Source of the DNA: an uncultured Pseudomonadales bacterium
GTDB taxonomy: Bacteria > Pseudomonadota > Gammaproteobacteria > Pseudomonadales > Porticoccaceae
Reading direction: 5' to 3'
DNA length: 52,021 nucleotides
NCBI GenBank assembly: GCA_938092205.1
Contig: CALKMW010000008.1
Location: forward strand, 1-52,021
The notes beneath the pieces are model-generated. The model made no database searches. It was not told where the DNA came from and worked only from the letters and a program-made list of their open reading frames with translations. Both the position numbers and the translations under genes were made by a program. Shown here piece after piece: positions 30,687-40,432 of the stretch. Positions within the stretch are counted from its first letter, which is position 1. Each line of letters begins with the position of its first letter.

Positions 30687-31721
30687 ATGGAAATCTCAAA
30701 TTTACTAGAAATAGCCCTTGAAGCGCGGGCCTCAGATCTGCATCTCTCCTCGGGCTTACCGCCCACATTACGAATTGATGGCGAAGTCCAGATGACGTCG
30801 CTACCGCCTCTAGATCAAGCGCAAATTAAGCGTTTAGTTTATGGGCTTATGAGTGATAAGCAGATTGGAATATTTGAAAAAAACGCTGAAATAGATCTTG
30901 CCTGGGAGCTGCCACAGCGCGCTCGTTTCAGGGTGAATATTTTTAAGCAGCATCGCGGCATAACGGCAGTTTTTCGCGCCATCCCCATAGATATACCGAC
31001 ACTGGCTGAGCTGGGTCTGGGCGGGATTTATCAAAAAATAATAGGTAAGCCAAGGGGCTTGGTGCTCATTACTGGCGCATCTGGGTCTGGTAAGTCGACT
31101 ACTCTTGCGGCAATGCTAAAACATATTAACGATTTTAGCCGCAAGCATATAGTAACTCTAGAAGACCCCATTGAGTTTGTTCATGCAAGCAATAAAAGCC
31201 TAGTGAGTCAGCGTCAAATTGGCCGCGACGCCATTAATTTTGATGGCGCATTAAGATCTGCTGTGCGTGAAGATCCCGATGTTATTATGGTTGGTGAAAT
31301 GCGCGATTTAGAAACCGTAAGGATGGCGCTTTCTGCCGCTGAAACAGGTCATTTGGTACTGGCGACCCTTCATACTGCCGGTGCCGCGGCATCAATCAAC
31401 CGAATTATTGATATGTTCCCTGCGCAAGAAAGACAGCTAGTGCGCTCAATGCTGGCGGAATCCTTGCAAGCGGTTGCTTCACAGACTTTATTGCGTCGTA
31501 AAAGTGGTGGTCGTGTTGTGGCTAGCGAGATCATGGTGGCAACGTCGGCGATCAAGAATTTAATCCGCACTGATCGTGTAGCAGAAATTGAATCGGCACT
31601 GCAGACTGGGGCCGCATCGGGGATGACTACCATGAATCAAAGCTTGAGTAGATTAGTTGGCAAAGGTGTTGTGAGTCGAGAGCTGTTTGCCACTGAAGAG
31701 GTTTCTCGCCAAGCCAGTTAG
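30687..31721 (+). CDS. pilT: Type IV pilus twitching motility ATPase PilT
   Basis: LLEIALEARASDLHLSSGLPPTLRIDGEVQ, GASGSGKSTTLAAMLKHIND, REDPDVIMVGEMRDLETVRMALSAAETGHLVLATLHT. ORF-track start 30675 is a TTG; ATG 30687 preferred. Confidence 0.95.
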   Translation: MEISNLLEIALEARASDLHLSSGLPPTLRIDGEVQMTSLPPLDQAQIKRLVYGLMSDKQIGIFEKNAEIDLAWELPQRARFRVNIFKQHRGITAVFRAIPIDIPTLAELGLGGIYQKIIGKPRGLVLITGASGSGKSTTLAAMLKHINDFSRKHIVTLEDPIEFVHASNKSLVSQRQIGRDAINFDGALRSAVREDPDVIMVGEMRDLETVRMALSAAETGHLVLATLHTAGAAASINRIIDMFPAQERQLVRSMLAESLQAVASQTLLRRKSGGRVVASEIMVATSAIKNLIRTDRVAEIESALQTGAASGMTTMNQSLSRLVGKGVVSRELFATEEVSRQAS

Positions 31722-32173
31722 GGGGTTTGACCCAAGGCAGGCTGATCTAGCCAGCTTTGCAAGATAAGAGCGGCAGCAAGATGGTCAATTTTAGTTAAAT
31801 CAATTCTGCCGCTCTGCCGCTCTGAGCCGGCCTCTCTCAATGTAGATTTTGCATCTTGGCTAGTCAGTCTTTCGTCGACCATTAGCACTTCTATATTAAA
31901 GCGGCCCTGAAGTCGGCGGGCAAATTTTCTGGCTAGGCGGCTGAGCTCGCTCTCACTGCCGTCCATATTAAGTGGCAAGCCGACTAGCAACAAGTTTGGC
32001 TTCCATTCTAGCAGCAATGCTTCTGTTTGGTCCCAATTTGGCACGCCGTCGGACGCTTTTAAAATACTTATGCCTTCAGCACTACAGGTTAGGGTTTGAC
32101 CATGGGCGACGCCAATTTGCCGCAGCCCATAATCAAAGGCGATGACAGTTTGATGCTTATTGGACTCAGGCAT
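31718..32173 (-). CDS. ruvX: Holliday junction resolvase-like protein (YqgF/RuvX)
   Basis: 151 aa; AFDYGLRQIGVAHG, VGLPLNMDGSESELSRLARKFARRL, VDERLTSQDA. Confidence 0.94.
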   Translation of the reverse strand: MPESNKHQTVIAFDYGLRQIGVAHGQTLTCSAEGISILKASDGVPNWDQTEALLLEWKPNLLLVGLPLNMDGSESELSRLARKFARRLQGRFNIEVLMVDERLTSQDAKSTLREAGSERQSGRIDLTKIDHLAAALILQSWLDQPALGQTP

Positions 32174-32744
32174 GTCCAGAGTCTAGCGCTAAGCTGTCTA
32201 AATTCAAGCCTATTGAAAGAGCGGCAGCATGGGCTCGCTGTGTGCAATGGGTATTGAAGATAATGGAGGAGTCTGCAGGTATTGTTAACCAGGTATTTTC
32301 TTTAATTTCACGCTCTAACTGCCCGGCCTCCCAGCTAGAATAGCCCAATGTGATTAGCGAGTCTTTTGGGCCGCCTCCAAGCGCTATATCGCCGAGAATA
32401 TCTTTGGATGTCGACAAGCTAACACCGCCGCCAATATGTATTGTGGATTCCCACTTTTGATCACTGGTGCTATGTAAGATAAATCCACGATCCTGCTGAA
32501 TCGGGCCGCCATCAAAGATTAATTCGTCGCCCTGGTTATTTTTTTGCTCAAGCTCGAGTCGATCAAAAACAGCCTTGGCAGGAATATCTAATTGCTGGTT
32601 AATAATCAGCCCCATAGCGCCTTCGGCATTGTGCTCGCAGATGTAAACTACACTGCCAGAAAAGTGTTCATCATTAAGCCCTGGCATTGCCACAAGGAAG
32701 TGATTTTTAAGGCTATTGATAATTTTTTTCAAAGGTACATCCAT
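32166..32744 (-). CDS. YqgE/AlgH family protein
   Basis: 192 aa; HFLVAMPGLNDEHFSGSVVYICEHNAEGAMGLIINQ. Confidence 0.96.
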   Translation of the reverse strand: MDVPLKKIINSLKNHFLVAMPGLNDEHFSGSVVYICEHNAEGAMGLIINQQLDIPAKAVFDRLELEQKNNQGDELIFDGGPIQQDRGFILHSTSDQKWESTIHIGGGVSLSTSKDILGDIALGGGPKDSLITLGYSSWEAGQLEREIKENTWLTIPADSSIIFNTHCTQRAHAAALSIGLNLDSLALDSGHA

Positions 32745-32807
32745 GGGTAATAATATGAGACTTCAATCAATTAAAAACAAGTATAAGTTTTAAGCTGGAC
32801 AGAATTA

Positions 32808-33755
32808 CTAAAGTAGGCGGCGGTTAATGGCCGCAATTAATTTGTCACCAATGGCGGTGTTTTTCGCCCTATCAATTTCTTGCACGCAGGTTGGGCTAGT
32901 TACATTAATTTCGGTGAGATAATCGCCAATAATATCTAGGCCAACAAATAAAAGTCCACGCTCAACCAAAACAGGTGCCACCTGTTCGGCGATCCATTGA
33001 TCTCTTTCGGATAGAGGCCTTACTTCACCCTTGCCTCCGGCCGCCAAGTTGCCTCGAAAATCACTAGCAGACGGAATTCTTGCTAGACAGTATGGAACCA
33101 CCTCGCCATCCACAATCAATACACGCTTATCGCCATCAGTGATTTCGGGCAAGTACTTTTGCGCCATAATGGTTTGGCTACCATGCTGGGTTAGCGTCTC
33201 TAGGATAACATTTAGATTTTGGTCATCAGCCTTAACTCTAAAGATTGAGGCTCCACCCATACCATCCAGCGGCTTAAATACGACATCTTGGTGCTCCTGC
33301 AAAAAGCCCTTTAAGCGCTTTAGGCTGCGGCTAACAAGAAGTGGTGGCGTACACTCAGGGAATTCAGTGGCAAAGACTTTTTCATTGCAGTCGCGCAGGC
33401 TTTGAGGCTTGTTAACCACCAATGTGCCAAGTTTTTCTGCGGCTTCTAGAATATATGTGGAATAAATAAATTCACTGTCGAAAGGCGGGTCTTTACGCAT
33501 TAATACAACGGTTAATTCTGCCAGTGGCACTGCACTTCGACCGCCCAGCTCATGCCAGCAGTCGGGGTTGTCAAATACACGTAGCGGCTGTACCTCGGCA
33601 TAGGGCACGCCATTTTCAAGAAACAAATCCTGTTGTTCCATATAAAAAAGTCTGAAGCCCTGCTGCTGTGCAGCCAGCAGAATACTAAGGCTAGTATCCT
33701 TTAAGTAGTTAATGGACTGTATTGGATCCATCACAATGCCAAGAGATTTTTCCAT
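32808..33755 (-). CDS. gshB: Glutathione synthetase
   Basis: 315 aa; LGIVMDPIQSINYLKDTSLSILLAAQQQGF, VVFKPLDGMGGASIFRV, DIIGDYLTEINVTSPTCVQEID. Confidence 0.98.
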   Translation of the reverse strand: MEKSLGIVMDPIQSINYLKDTSLSILLAAQQQGFRLFYMEQQDLFLENGVPYAEVQPLRVFDNPDCWHELGGRSAVPLAELTVVLMRKDPPFDSEFIYSTYILEAAEKLGTLVVNKPQSLRDCNEKVFATEFPECTPPLLVSRSLKRLKGFLQEHQDVVFKPLDGMGGASIFRVKADDQNLNVILETLTQHGSQTIMAQKYLPEITDGDKRVLIVDGEVVPYCLARIPSASDFRGNLAAGGKGEVRPLSERDQWIAEQVAPVLVERGLLFVGLDIIGDYLTEINVTSPTCVQEIDRAKNTAIGDKLIAAINRRLL

Positions 33756-33957
33756 AGGTATCTATAAAAGCTCAGTCAGGGGTTAGGTGTTTATTGTTAC
33801 ATAGGTTGTAAGCAAAGTAACAGTTTTTGCCGGCTCTCCTTAAGGCTGCTAGTCATTTGTTGTGAGTTTGGCGCTTAATAACTAATTAAACCGTAAATTA
33901 TTTGCACCTCAAACCATTCTCTAGCATTATTACACCTGATATAAAACATGGTGCTGT

Positions 33958-34629
33958 ATGACAAATTTCTTAATTGCTCCTTCCATATTGGCTGCTGACT
34001 TTGCTCGACTTGGCGAAGAGGTTGAAACCGTCCTAAATGCAGGTGCCGACATTGTGCACTTTGATGTTATGGACAACCATTATGTTCCCAATCTTACGAT
34101 TGGCCCCATGGTATGTAAGGCTCTCAGAGACTACGGTGTTACAGCGCCCATCGATGTTCATCTAATGGTTCAGCCAGTCGATGACTTGATTCGTATGTTT
34201 GCCGATGCCGGTGCCAGCTATATAACCTTTCATCCCGAGGCCTCTCAGCATGTCGATCGATCTTTGCAGTTGGTGCGTGATTTGGGCTGTAAGGCGGGCC
34301 TAGTATTAAATCCGGCGACAGGTTTAGATTCGCTGAACTGGACACTGGATAGGCTGGATATGTTGCTGCTGATGTCAGTTAATCCAGGTTTTGGAGGGCA
34401 GAAGTTTATTCCCTCAACCCTAGATAAACTAAAACAGGCGCGAAAGATTATTGATGACAGCGGCTTAGATATCCGTTTAGAAGTTGATGGCGGGGTTGGA
34501 GTTGGCAACATCCGAGAAGTTGCGGCGGCAGGTGCCGATACCTTTGTCGCCGGCTCGGCAATTTTTAGTCAGCCTGACTATAAGCAGGTGATTGATAAAA
34601 TGCGCTCAGAACTGAGCCTAGTAGGTTAA
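33958..34629 (+). CDS. rpe: Ribulose-phosphate 3-epimerase
   Basis: 223 aa; [44 protein letters not shown]. Confidence 0.97.
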   Translation: MTNFLIAPSILAADFARLGEEVETVLNAGADIVHFDVMDNHYVPNLTIGPMVCKALRDYGVTAPIDVHLMVQPVDDLIRMFADAGASYITFHPEASQHVDRSLQLVRDLGCKAGLVLNPATGLDSLNWTLDRLDMLLLMSVNPGFGGQKFIPSTLDKLKQARKIIDDSGLDIRLEVDGGVGVGNIREVAAAGADTFVAGSAIFSQPDYKQVIDKMRSELSLVG

Positions 34630-34658
34630 TTTACGGGCAGCATATTATTGGCTACAAT
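34630..34658 (+). promoter_or_regulatory. Sigma70-like promoter upstream of the trp leader
   Basis: TTTACG (34630-34635) - 17 nt - TACAAT (34653-34658). Confidence 0.55.
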
Positions 34659-34682
34659 ACAGCCAAATAAGAGGGTTAGATT

Positions 34683-34745
34683 TTGAAGCAGAATCTCTAT
34701 GCACAGCAGGCACAATGCCGCCAGCGGTGGCGATGGTACCCATAG
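34683..34745 (+). CDS. Candidate trp operon leader peptide MKQNLYAQQAQCRQRWRWYP (UUG start)
   Basis: AAGAGG SD at 34669-34674, 8 nt before TTG; 20 codons then TAG, with Trp codons at 34728-34730 and 34734-34736, upstream of trpE. Too short for the ORF track. Confidence 0.65.
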   Translation: MKQNLYAQQAQCRQRWRWYP

Positions 34746-34770
34746 TATCGCCAGGGGCGTTGTACGCCCC
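34718..34770 (+). promoter_or_regulatory. Candidate trp attenuator hairpins
   Basis: TGGCGAT (34728-34734)/ATCGCCA (34747-34753) spanning both Trp codons, then GGGGCGT-TGT-ACGCCCC (34754-34770). No clear U-run follows. Confidence 0.5.
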
Positions 34771-34804
34771 GTAAATTATCCGCTTACAGTGCTAGGAATC
34801 TAAA

Positions 34805-36286
34805 ATGACCCCTGAAAAATTCGCAGAACTTGCAGACCAAAACTTCAACCGCATACCGGTTACTCGAGAAGTTTTAGCTGATTTTGAAACGCCGCTGAGC
34901 GTTTATCTTAAGCTGGCCCATGGCCCCAATTCCTATCTTTTCGAATCAATGCAGGGCGGAGAAAAATGGGGGCGCTACTCGCTTATCGGCCTGCAAACCT
35001 CAACTGTACTTAGAGTATACGGTCAGCGCCTCGAAATTATTCGGGATGGTAAGCCTATGGTCGATAGGCATACTGATGATCCTATGGCTGAGGTTGAGCG
35101 TTTCCGTCAGCTTTTTAGTATGCCCGATCTTCCAGATTTGCCTAGATTTACCGGCGGATTAGTGGGCTACTTTGGCTATGATACGGTGCGTTATGTTGAG
35201 CCAAGATTGGCTAAATCTGTACCCAAAGATGAATTGGGGACGCCAGATATTTTATTGATGGCATCTGATGAGGTGGCAATTTTTGATAATTTGTCGGGCA
35301 CGCTAATGCTGGTAGTTCATGTGGATGCCAAGCAAAGCGGCGGCTTGGATCAGGCTAATGCGCGTCTTGATGAGCTACAGCATAAGCTAAAAATGCCTAC
35401 TCCTGAGTTGCCAGAGGCAAAACCATCTAATGATGATCTATCTGAGGCGTCTTTTACCTCTAGCTTTGGTCAAGAGGCATTTCTCAAATCAGTGGGTAAA
35501 ATCAAAGACTATATAATGGCGGGTGATGCAATGCAGGTGGTGCCATCCCAGCGGTTATCTGCACCATTCACGGCCTCGCCATTAAATCTTTATCGATCTT
35601 TGCGGCGCCTAAACCCATCGCCGTATATGTTTTTCCTTAATTTAGATGATTTTCATATCGTTGGCTCGTCACCAGAGGTTCTTGCTCGACTCGAGGATGG
35701 ACAGGTCACGGTTCGGCCAATTGCTGGCACTCGGCGAAGAGGTAAAACTGCAGAAGAAGATTTGGCTCTTGAAAAAGAAATGCTCGACGATCCAAAAGAG
35801 ATTGCCGAGCACCTAATGCTAATCGATCTTGGGCGTAATGATGTGGGCCGTATAAGTCAATCTGGCTCGGTAGAAGTGACAGAAAAAATGGTGGTTGAGC
35901 GCTATTCTCATGTTATGCATATTACCTCCAATGTAGTGGGTGATGTGACTGATAATATGGGGCCAATTGAGGTGCTTAAGGCGACGCTTCCCGCCGGCAC
36001 TCTGAGTGGCGCGCCAAAAATTCGTGCCATGGAAATAATTGATGAAGTCGAGCCAGTAAAGCGTGGTATCTATGGTGGCGCAGTGGGCTATATTGGCTGG
36101 AATGGCAATATGGATACTGCGATCGCCATTCGAACCGCAGTGATTAAAGATGATGTATTGCATGTTCAAGCTGGGGCGGGAGTTGTGGCCGACTCAAAAC
36201 CAGAATTGGAGTGGAAAGAGACAATGAATAAAGCTCGCGCGGTTATGCGTGCTGCAGCCATGGTAGGTGCAGAGGTGAAAAAATGA
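34805..36286 (+). CDS. trpE: Anthranilate synthase component I
   Basis: 493 aa; [71 protein letters not shown]. Confidence 0.98.
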   Translation: MTPEKFAELADQNFNRIPVTREVLADFETPLSVYLKLAHGPNSYLFESMQGGEKWGRYSLIGLQTSTVLRVYGQRLEIIRDGKPMVDRHTDDPMAEVERFRQLFSMPDLPDLPRFTGGLVGYFGYDTVRYVEPRLAKSVPKDELGTPDILLMASDEVAIFDNLSGTLMLVVHVDAKQSGGLDQANARLDELQHKLKMPTPELPEAKPSNDDLSEASFTSSFGQEAFLKSVGKIKDYIMAGDAMQVVPSQRLSAPFTASPLNLYRSLRRLNPSPYMFFLNLDDFHIVGSSPEVLARLEDGQVTVRPIAGTRRRGKTAEEDLALEKEMLDDPKEIAEHLMLIDLGRNDVGRISQSGSVEVTEKMVVERYSHVMHITSNVVGDVTDNMGPIEVLKATLPAGTLSGAPKIRAMEIIDEVEPVKRGIYGGAVGYIGWNGNMDTAIAIRTAVIKDDVLHVQAGAGVVADSKPELEWKETMNKARAVMRAAAMVGAEVKK

Positions 36287-36861
36287 TTTTAATGGTAGAT
36301 AACTACGATTCCTTCACCTATAACGTGGTGCAGTACTTGGCGGAGCTCAAGGCTGAAGTTCAAGTCTATCGCAATGACCAAATAACCATTGCTGAAATTG
36401 AGCAGCTTGCCCCAGAAAAAATTGTTATCTCGCCAGGCCCCTGCACGCCCAATGAAGCGGGTGTATCGGTTGAGGCGATTAAGTATTTTGCCGGCAAAAT
36501 TCCTATTCTAGGTATTTGCTTGGGGCATCAAAGTATAGGCCAAGCGTTTGGTGGTGAAATAGTTAGAGCCAAGCAGGTAATGCATGGTAAAACTTCAATG
36601 ATTCACCATAATAATAGCGGTGTTTTTTCAGGCCTAACCAATCCATATGAGGCAACTAGATACCATTCGCTGGTAATCAGCCAGGATACACTTCCAGATT
36701 GTTTAGAGGTTACTGCTTGGACGCAAAATAAAGATGGGTCGCGCGATGAAATTATGGGTGTGCGTCATAAGGAGTTGGCCGTCGAGGGGGTGCAGTTTCA
36801 TCCAGAATCAATTCTTACTCAGCACGGCCATGACCTGCTAGAAAACTTTTTAAAGGGTTAA
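36283..36861 (+). CDS. trpG: Anthranilate synthase component II (glutamine amidotransferase)
   Basis: 192 aa; [54 protein letters not shown]. Confidence 0.98.
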   Translation: MILMVDNYDSFTYNVVQYLAELKAEVQVYRNDQITIAEIEQLAPEKIVISPGPCTPNEAGVSVEAIKYFAGKIPILGICLGHQSIGQAFGGEIVRAKQVMHGKTSMIHHNNSGVFSGLTNPYEATRYHSLVISQDTLPDCLEVTAWTQNKDGSRDEIMGVRHKELAVEGVQFHPESILTQHGHDLLENFLKG

Positions 36862-36864
36862 ATT

Positions 36865-37902
36865 GTGGACATAACTCAAGCATTAGACAGGGTGGTGAAT
36901 AACCAAAATTTAGCGGCAGCCGAGATGCGTGACGTAATGCGTCAAATTATGACAGGTCAGGCAACAGCTGCGCAGGTTGGCGCTTTTCTAGTTGCCTTGC
37001 GGATGAAAGGCGAGAGCATTGATGAAATTGCTGGTGCCGTTGAAGTGATGCGCGAATTGGCTACTGGGGTTGAAGTTTCAGGAGATTATTTGGTTGATAT
37101 CGTAGGCACAGGTGGCGATGAGTCCAATTTATTTAATGTGTCTACAGCTTCGAGTTTTGTCGTTGCTGCCTCTGGTGGGCGGGTGGCAAAGCATGGCAAT
37201 CGCTCGGTTAGCAGTAGCAGTGGTGCCGCCGATCTTCTTGAGGCCGCTGGGGTTAACCTTAGCCTGAGCCCTGAGCAGGTTGCTCAATGTGTTGATCAGC
37301 TTGGTGTGGGCTTTATGTTTGCGCCAGCTCACCATAGTGCTATGAAGCATGCCATAGGGCCTCGTCGAGAACTGGGTCTTAGAACAATATTTAATATTTT
37401 GGGCCCGATGACTAACCCTGCCGGGGTTGAGCAGCAGTTGATAGGTGTTTATGACCAAGCACTTTGCCGGCCTATGGCAGAGGTTCTTGGGCGGTTGGGA
37501 GCCAAGCATATCATGGTGGTTAATTCGGCAGATGGTCTTGATGAGATTAGTATTGCCGATGAAACCAATGTGGCGGAATTTAAAGATGGTAAAATAACGG
37601 AATATGCTATTAAGCCTGAAGCGTATTTTGGTAATAGGCAGAGTTTAGACGGACTATCGGTGAGTGATGCAAAGCAATCATTTGATATTATTTCTGATGC
37701 TTTGGGTAAGCAGCAGGGGGAAAATGCCGAAAAAGCAGCAGACCTTATTGCTATCAATGCCGGTGCAGCACTCTATGTTGCTGGCTGTGCGGCAGATTTA
37801 AAACAGGGTGTTGCTATGGCGCAAGATGCCATAGTGTCCGGATTGGCTAGAGCAAAAATTAGCGATTTTGCCGCTTTTACCAGAGCCCAAGCGGACAGTT
37901 AA
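36865..37902 (+). CDS. trpD: Anthranilate phosphoribosyltransferase (GTG start)
   Basis: 345 aa; [52 protein letters not shown]. Confidence 0.98.
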   Translation: MDITQALDRVVNNQNLAAAEMRDVMRQIMTGQATAAQVGAFLVALRMKGESIDEIAGAVEVMRELATGVEVSGDYLVDIVGTGGDESNLFNVSTASSFVVAASGGRVAKHGNRSVSSSSGAADLLEAAGVNLSLSPEQVAQCVDQLGVGFMFAPAHHSAMKHAIGPRRELGLRTIFNILGPMTNPAGVEQQLIGVYDQALCRPMAEVLGRLGAKHIMVVNSADGLDEISIADETNVAEFKDGKITEYAIKPEAYFGNRQSLDGLSVSDAKQSFDIISDALGKQQGENAEKAADLIAINAGAALYVAGCAADLKQGVAMAQDAIVSGLARAKISDFAAFTRAQADS

Positions 37903-37922
37903 GCGGCTTTAAAGAGAAGATT

Positions 37923-38723
37923 ATGAGTAGTGAAACGCCTACAGTATTAAAGAAAATATTGACCAGAAAAGCCCAAGAAGTTGCCGATCGAAAGGGCTTA
38001 GTCAGTATTGAGCAGTTAAAATCTCAGTTAAAAAATGCTTCGGCACCGCGTGGCTTTGCCAAGGCTCTGCAGGAAAAAATCTCTGCTGGAGAGTCGGCAG
38101 TGATCGCAGAGATTAAGAAAGCATCGCCGAGCAAAGGAGTGATTCGAGAGGATTTTGACCCGATTGAAATTGCCAAAAGTTATGAGCTGGGCGGTGCCGC
38201 CTGTTTGTCAGTTTTGACCGATGTAGACTTCTTTCAAGGCGCCGATCAATACCTTGTAGATGCGCGGGCATCTTGTAAACTTCCTGTTATTAGAAAAGAC
38301 TTTATTATTGATGAGTATCAGCTGTATGAATCAAGGGTCATGGGTGCGGATTGTGTATTACTGATTGTTTCAGCGCTACAGCCAGAAGCCCTTTACAGTC
38401 TGCATGCTACTGCGCTGGCACTTGGCTTGGATGTTCTAATTGAAGTACATGATCAGCGCGAACTAGAAATTGCCCTTGCGGTCGACAATCCCATGATTGG
38501 TATCAATAATAGAAATCTCCATACTTTTGAGGTGTCATTAGACAATACTTTTGAGCTGCTTGGTCAAATTCCTTCAAATCGCATTGTGATTACTGAGAGT
38601 GGCATCCATAGCGGTGGTGATGTGCAGCTTATGAGAGATAATAATGTGCACGCTTTCCTGGTAGGGGAGGCATTTATGCGCAGTGATAATCCCGGCCAGC
38701 AGCTTAAAGATTTCTTTGGGTAA
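37923..38723 (+). CDS. trpC: Indole-3-glycerol phosphate synthase
   Basis: 266 aa; [57 protein letters not shown]. Confidence 0.98.
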   Translation: MSSETPTVLKKILTRKAQEVADRKGLVSIEQLKSQLKNASAPRGFAKALQEKISAGESAVIAEIKKASPSKGVIREDFDPIEIAKSYELGGAACLSVLTDVDFFQGADQYLVDARASCKLPVIRKDFIIDEYQLYESRVMGADCVLLIVSALQPEALYSLHATALALGLDVLIEVHDQRELEIALAVDNPMIGINNRNLHTFEVSLDNTFELLGQIPSNRIVITESGIHSGGDVQLMRDNNVHAFLVGEAFMRSDNPGQQLKDFFG

Positions 38724-39393
38724 AAAGAGCCTGAAAGTCGGGCATAGCGCATAATCTTTTGTGATTGTTAGCAGAAATCACAATAGTTTTTCCGTAAAGT
38801 CTAACCAAGTTCTGAACTTCTAAGTCTTTTAATGTTTTTCCTACCATTTCTCTCGAACAGCCAACGAGCCTAGCTATTTCTTGGCGCGTAATTTTAATAT
38901 GGATCGCGGTCTTTTTTTTCAAGGCGTCGGGTTCGTTACATAAATCAATTAATGCAGCAGCTACCCGTCCCCTGACCCCAAGAAATGCCAAGTCGCAGGC
39001 TTTGCGTGATGTGTGTGCAAGGCGTGTCGACATTTGCTGCGCTAGGGCAAACATTAATTCTGGATGTTTAATGCTTAGAGAAAAAAATTTTTGATAACTA
39101 ACTTCTACTAATTCACATTTGGTCTTGGCTCTGATTCGAGCACTGCGGCGATTTTGCTTAAAAAGACCCATTTCGCCAACAAAATCTCCAGGATTAAGAT
39201 AGGCAAGGGTTATTTCTTTGCCATCATTATCTTGCGCTATTGCTGCAACAGAACCGCTTAAAATATAAAAAAGGGAAGAGCTATAGTCTCCAAAGTGGAT
39301 GATAATGTTTTTTGCTTTGTAGCTTCTTTTTCTACAATTATTGAGAATATTTTCAATATTCTCGGAGGGAAAGAAGGGTCGAGTAATGGTCAA
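38704..39393 (-). CDS. crp: Crp/Vfr-family cyclic nucleotide-responsive transcriptional regulator
   Basis: 229 aa; cNMP-binding fold ([55 protein letters not shown]) and HTH ([25 protein letters not shown]). Next to trpC and an osmC-like gene, as vfr is in Pseudomonas. Confidence 0.88.
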   Translation of the reverse strand: MTITRPFFPSENIENILNNCRKRSYKAKNIIIHFGDYSSSLFYILSGSVAAIAQDNDGKEITLAYLNPGDFVGEMGLFKQNRRSARIRAKTKCELVEVSYQKFFSLSIKHPELMFALAQQMSTRLAHTSRKACDLAFLGVRGRVAAALIDLCNEPDALKKKTAIHIKITRQEIARLVGCSREMVGKTLKDLEVQNLVRLYGKTIVISANNHKRLCAMPDFQALFTQRNL

Positions 39394-39551
39394 TTGATAT
39401 CCCCTAGCCTTATGTCTTGAAAATTTAAAAAAGAGAAAGCCATCTGGCTAGCACTGCATCTTTATACTAGTAAACAAAAGTGCTACTTGCGAAGATTCAC
39501 TGGTAGAATATGTGAATTAATTTTATGTGTAAGGTATTAGGGGCTAATACA

Positions 39552-39965
39552 ATGAAAGCAGTAGTAAAGTGGGTAGACGGTGTGATGTTCGTCGGGGAGT
39601 CTGGGAGTGGGCACTCGGTTGTGATGGACGGCGCGCCAGAGCAGGGAGGCAGAAATATGGGTGTACGCCCAATGGAGATGCTTCTTCTAGGTTTGGGCGG
39701 CTGTGCTTCCTATGATGTTATTGCTATGTTGAAGAAAGGTCGTCAGCAATTTGTGGAGTGCCGGGCAGAAATTGAGGCAGAGCGCGCTGATGCAGTGCCA
39801 GCGGTATTTAGTAAAATACATATTAATTTCATAGTTAGCGGAAATGACTTAAAAGAAAAGCAGGTTAAGCGTGCGGTTGACCTATCGGCTGAAAAATATT
39901 GCTCCGCTTCAATTATGCTTGGTGCGGCGGGCGTTGCCATGAGTCATAGTTACGAGATTCAATAG
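39552..39965 (+). CDS. OsmC family protein
   Basis: MKAVVKWVDGVMFVGESGSGHSVVMDGAPEQGGRNMGVRPMEMLLLGLGGCASYDVIAML; start ATG 39552 preferred over 39525. Confidence 0.92.
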   Translation: MKAVVKWVDGVMFVGESGSGHSVVMDGAPEQGGRNMGVRPMEMLLLGLGGCASYDVIAMLKKGRQQFVECRAEIEAERADAVPAVFSKIHINFIVSGNDLKEKQVKRAVDLSAEKYCSASIMLGAAGVAMSHSYEIQ

Positions 39966-39982
39966 AGGGTCAAAATTTAGGC

Positions 39983-40011
39983 AAAAAAAAGGGAGCCAAA
40001 GGTTGGCTCCC
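39983..40011 (-). terminator. Intrinsic terminator acting on the minus strand
   Basis: GGGAGCCAA-AGG-TTGGCTCCC (39991-40011), with A8 on the + strand at 39983-39990 (U8 on the minus transcript). Confidence 0.75.
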
Positions 40012-40081
40012 TATAAATTCTTTGGATGACTCGCAAAGAGGGGTTTGGGCTAGAGAGCGCTTAGGTAGCTATCTCTCTAGG
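39983..40081 (-). ncRNA. Candidate small RNA B (about 99 nt)
   Basis: Minus strand: TTGGAT-N18-TATATT, 5' hairpin CTAGAGAG-N15-CTCTCTAG (40050-40080), unpaired CAAACCCCTCTT (40036-40047), terminator with U8. Confidence 0.4.
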
Positions 40082-40168
40082 GCGCGCAATATAATGTTGG
40101 GCTTGATATTAATCCAATGCATTTTGCGCATGTTAGGCATTACTTTTTGTTATGACCTTTGCGTAGGT

Positions 40169-40194
40169 AAAAAAAAGGACCCTGGGAGGGTCCT
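40169..40194 (-). terminator. Intrinsic terminator acting on the minus strand
   Basis: GGACCCT-GGG-AGGGTCC (40177-40193), with A8 on the + strand at 40169-40176. Confidence 0.75.
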
Positions 40195-40251
40195 AAAAAA
40201 ATCCTTTAGCAAGGATTAAGAGGGGTTTGTTACAAATCACATTCTTAGACA
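40169..40251 (-). ncRNA. Candidate small RNA A (about 60-83 nt)
   Basis: Same 12-nt CAAACCCCTCTT motif (40218-40229) followed directly by AATCCTT-GCTA-AAGGATTTTTTT (40195-40217) and the stronger terminator at 40169-40194; weak promoter TTAAGT-N17-TAATAA. Confidence 0.35.
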
Positions 40252-40379
40252 TATTAATTATTAACTTTTAATCTGCCTTGACTTAACGCTGTACCTCTAG
40301 CGCTAAATTTACTAAATCTTTTAAGCTAATCATTCATTGCTTTATGGTTGATACTATATGCTGCTTCATGCCATAATTC

Positions 40380-40398
40380 TAATGCATTGTTTGCATTA
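40380..40398. promoter_or_regulatory. 19-bp perfect palindrome, LysR-box (T-N11-A) candidate
   Basis: TAATGCA-TTGTT-TGCATTA upstream of the LysR gene. Confidence 0.5.
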
Positions 40399-40432
40399 AC
40401 ATTATGCGTTTTGGTAATAACCTTAGGAAGCG

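Noticed and set aside
34699-34803. Alternative ATG-initiated leader frame [34 protein letters not shown] before trpE
   Set aside because: No good Shine-Dalgarno and no Trp codons; the UUG frame with RWRW has an SD and fits attenuation much better.
40022-40219. 65-aa plus-strand ORF MDDSQRGVWARERLGSYLSRARNIML...
   Set aside because: It spans the sRNA-like hairpins and terminators, lacks a convincing RBS, and its C-terminus (KKKDPGRVLKKSFSKD) is just translated terminator sequence.
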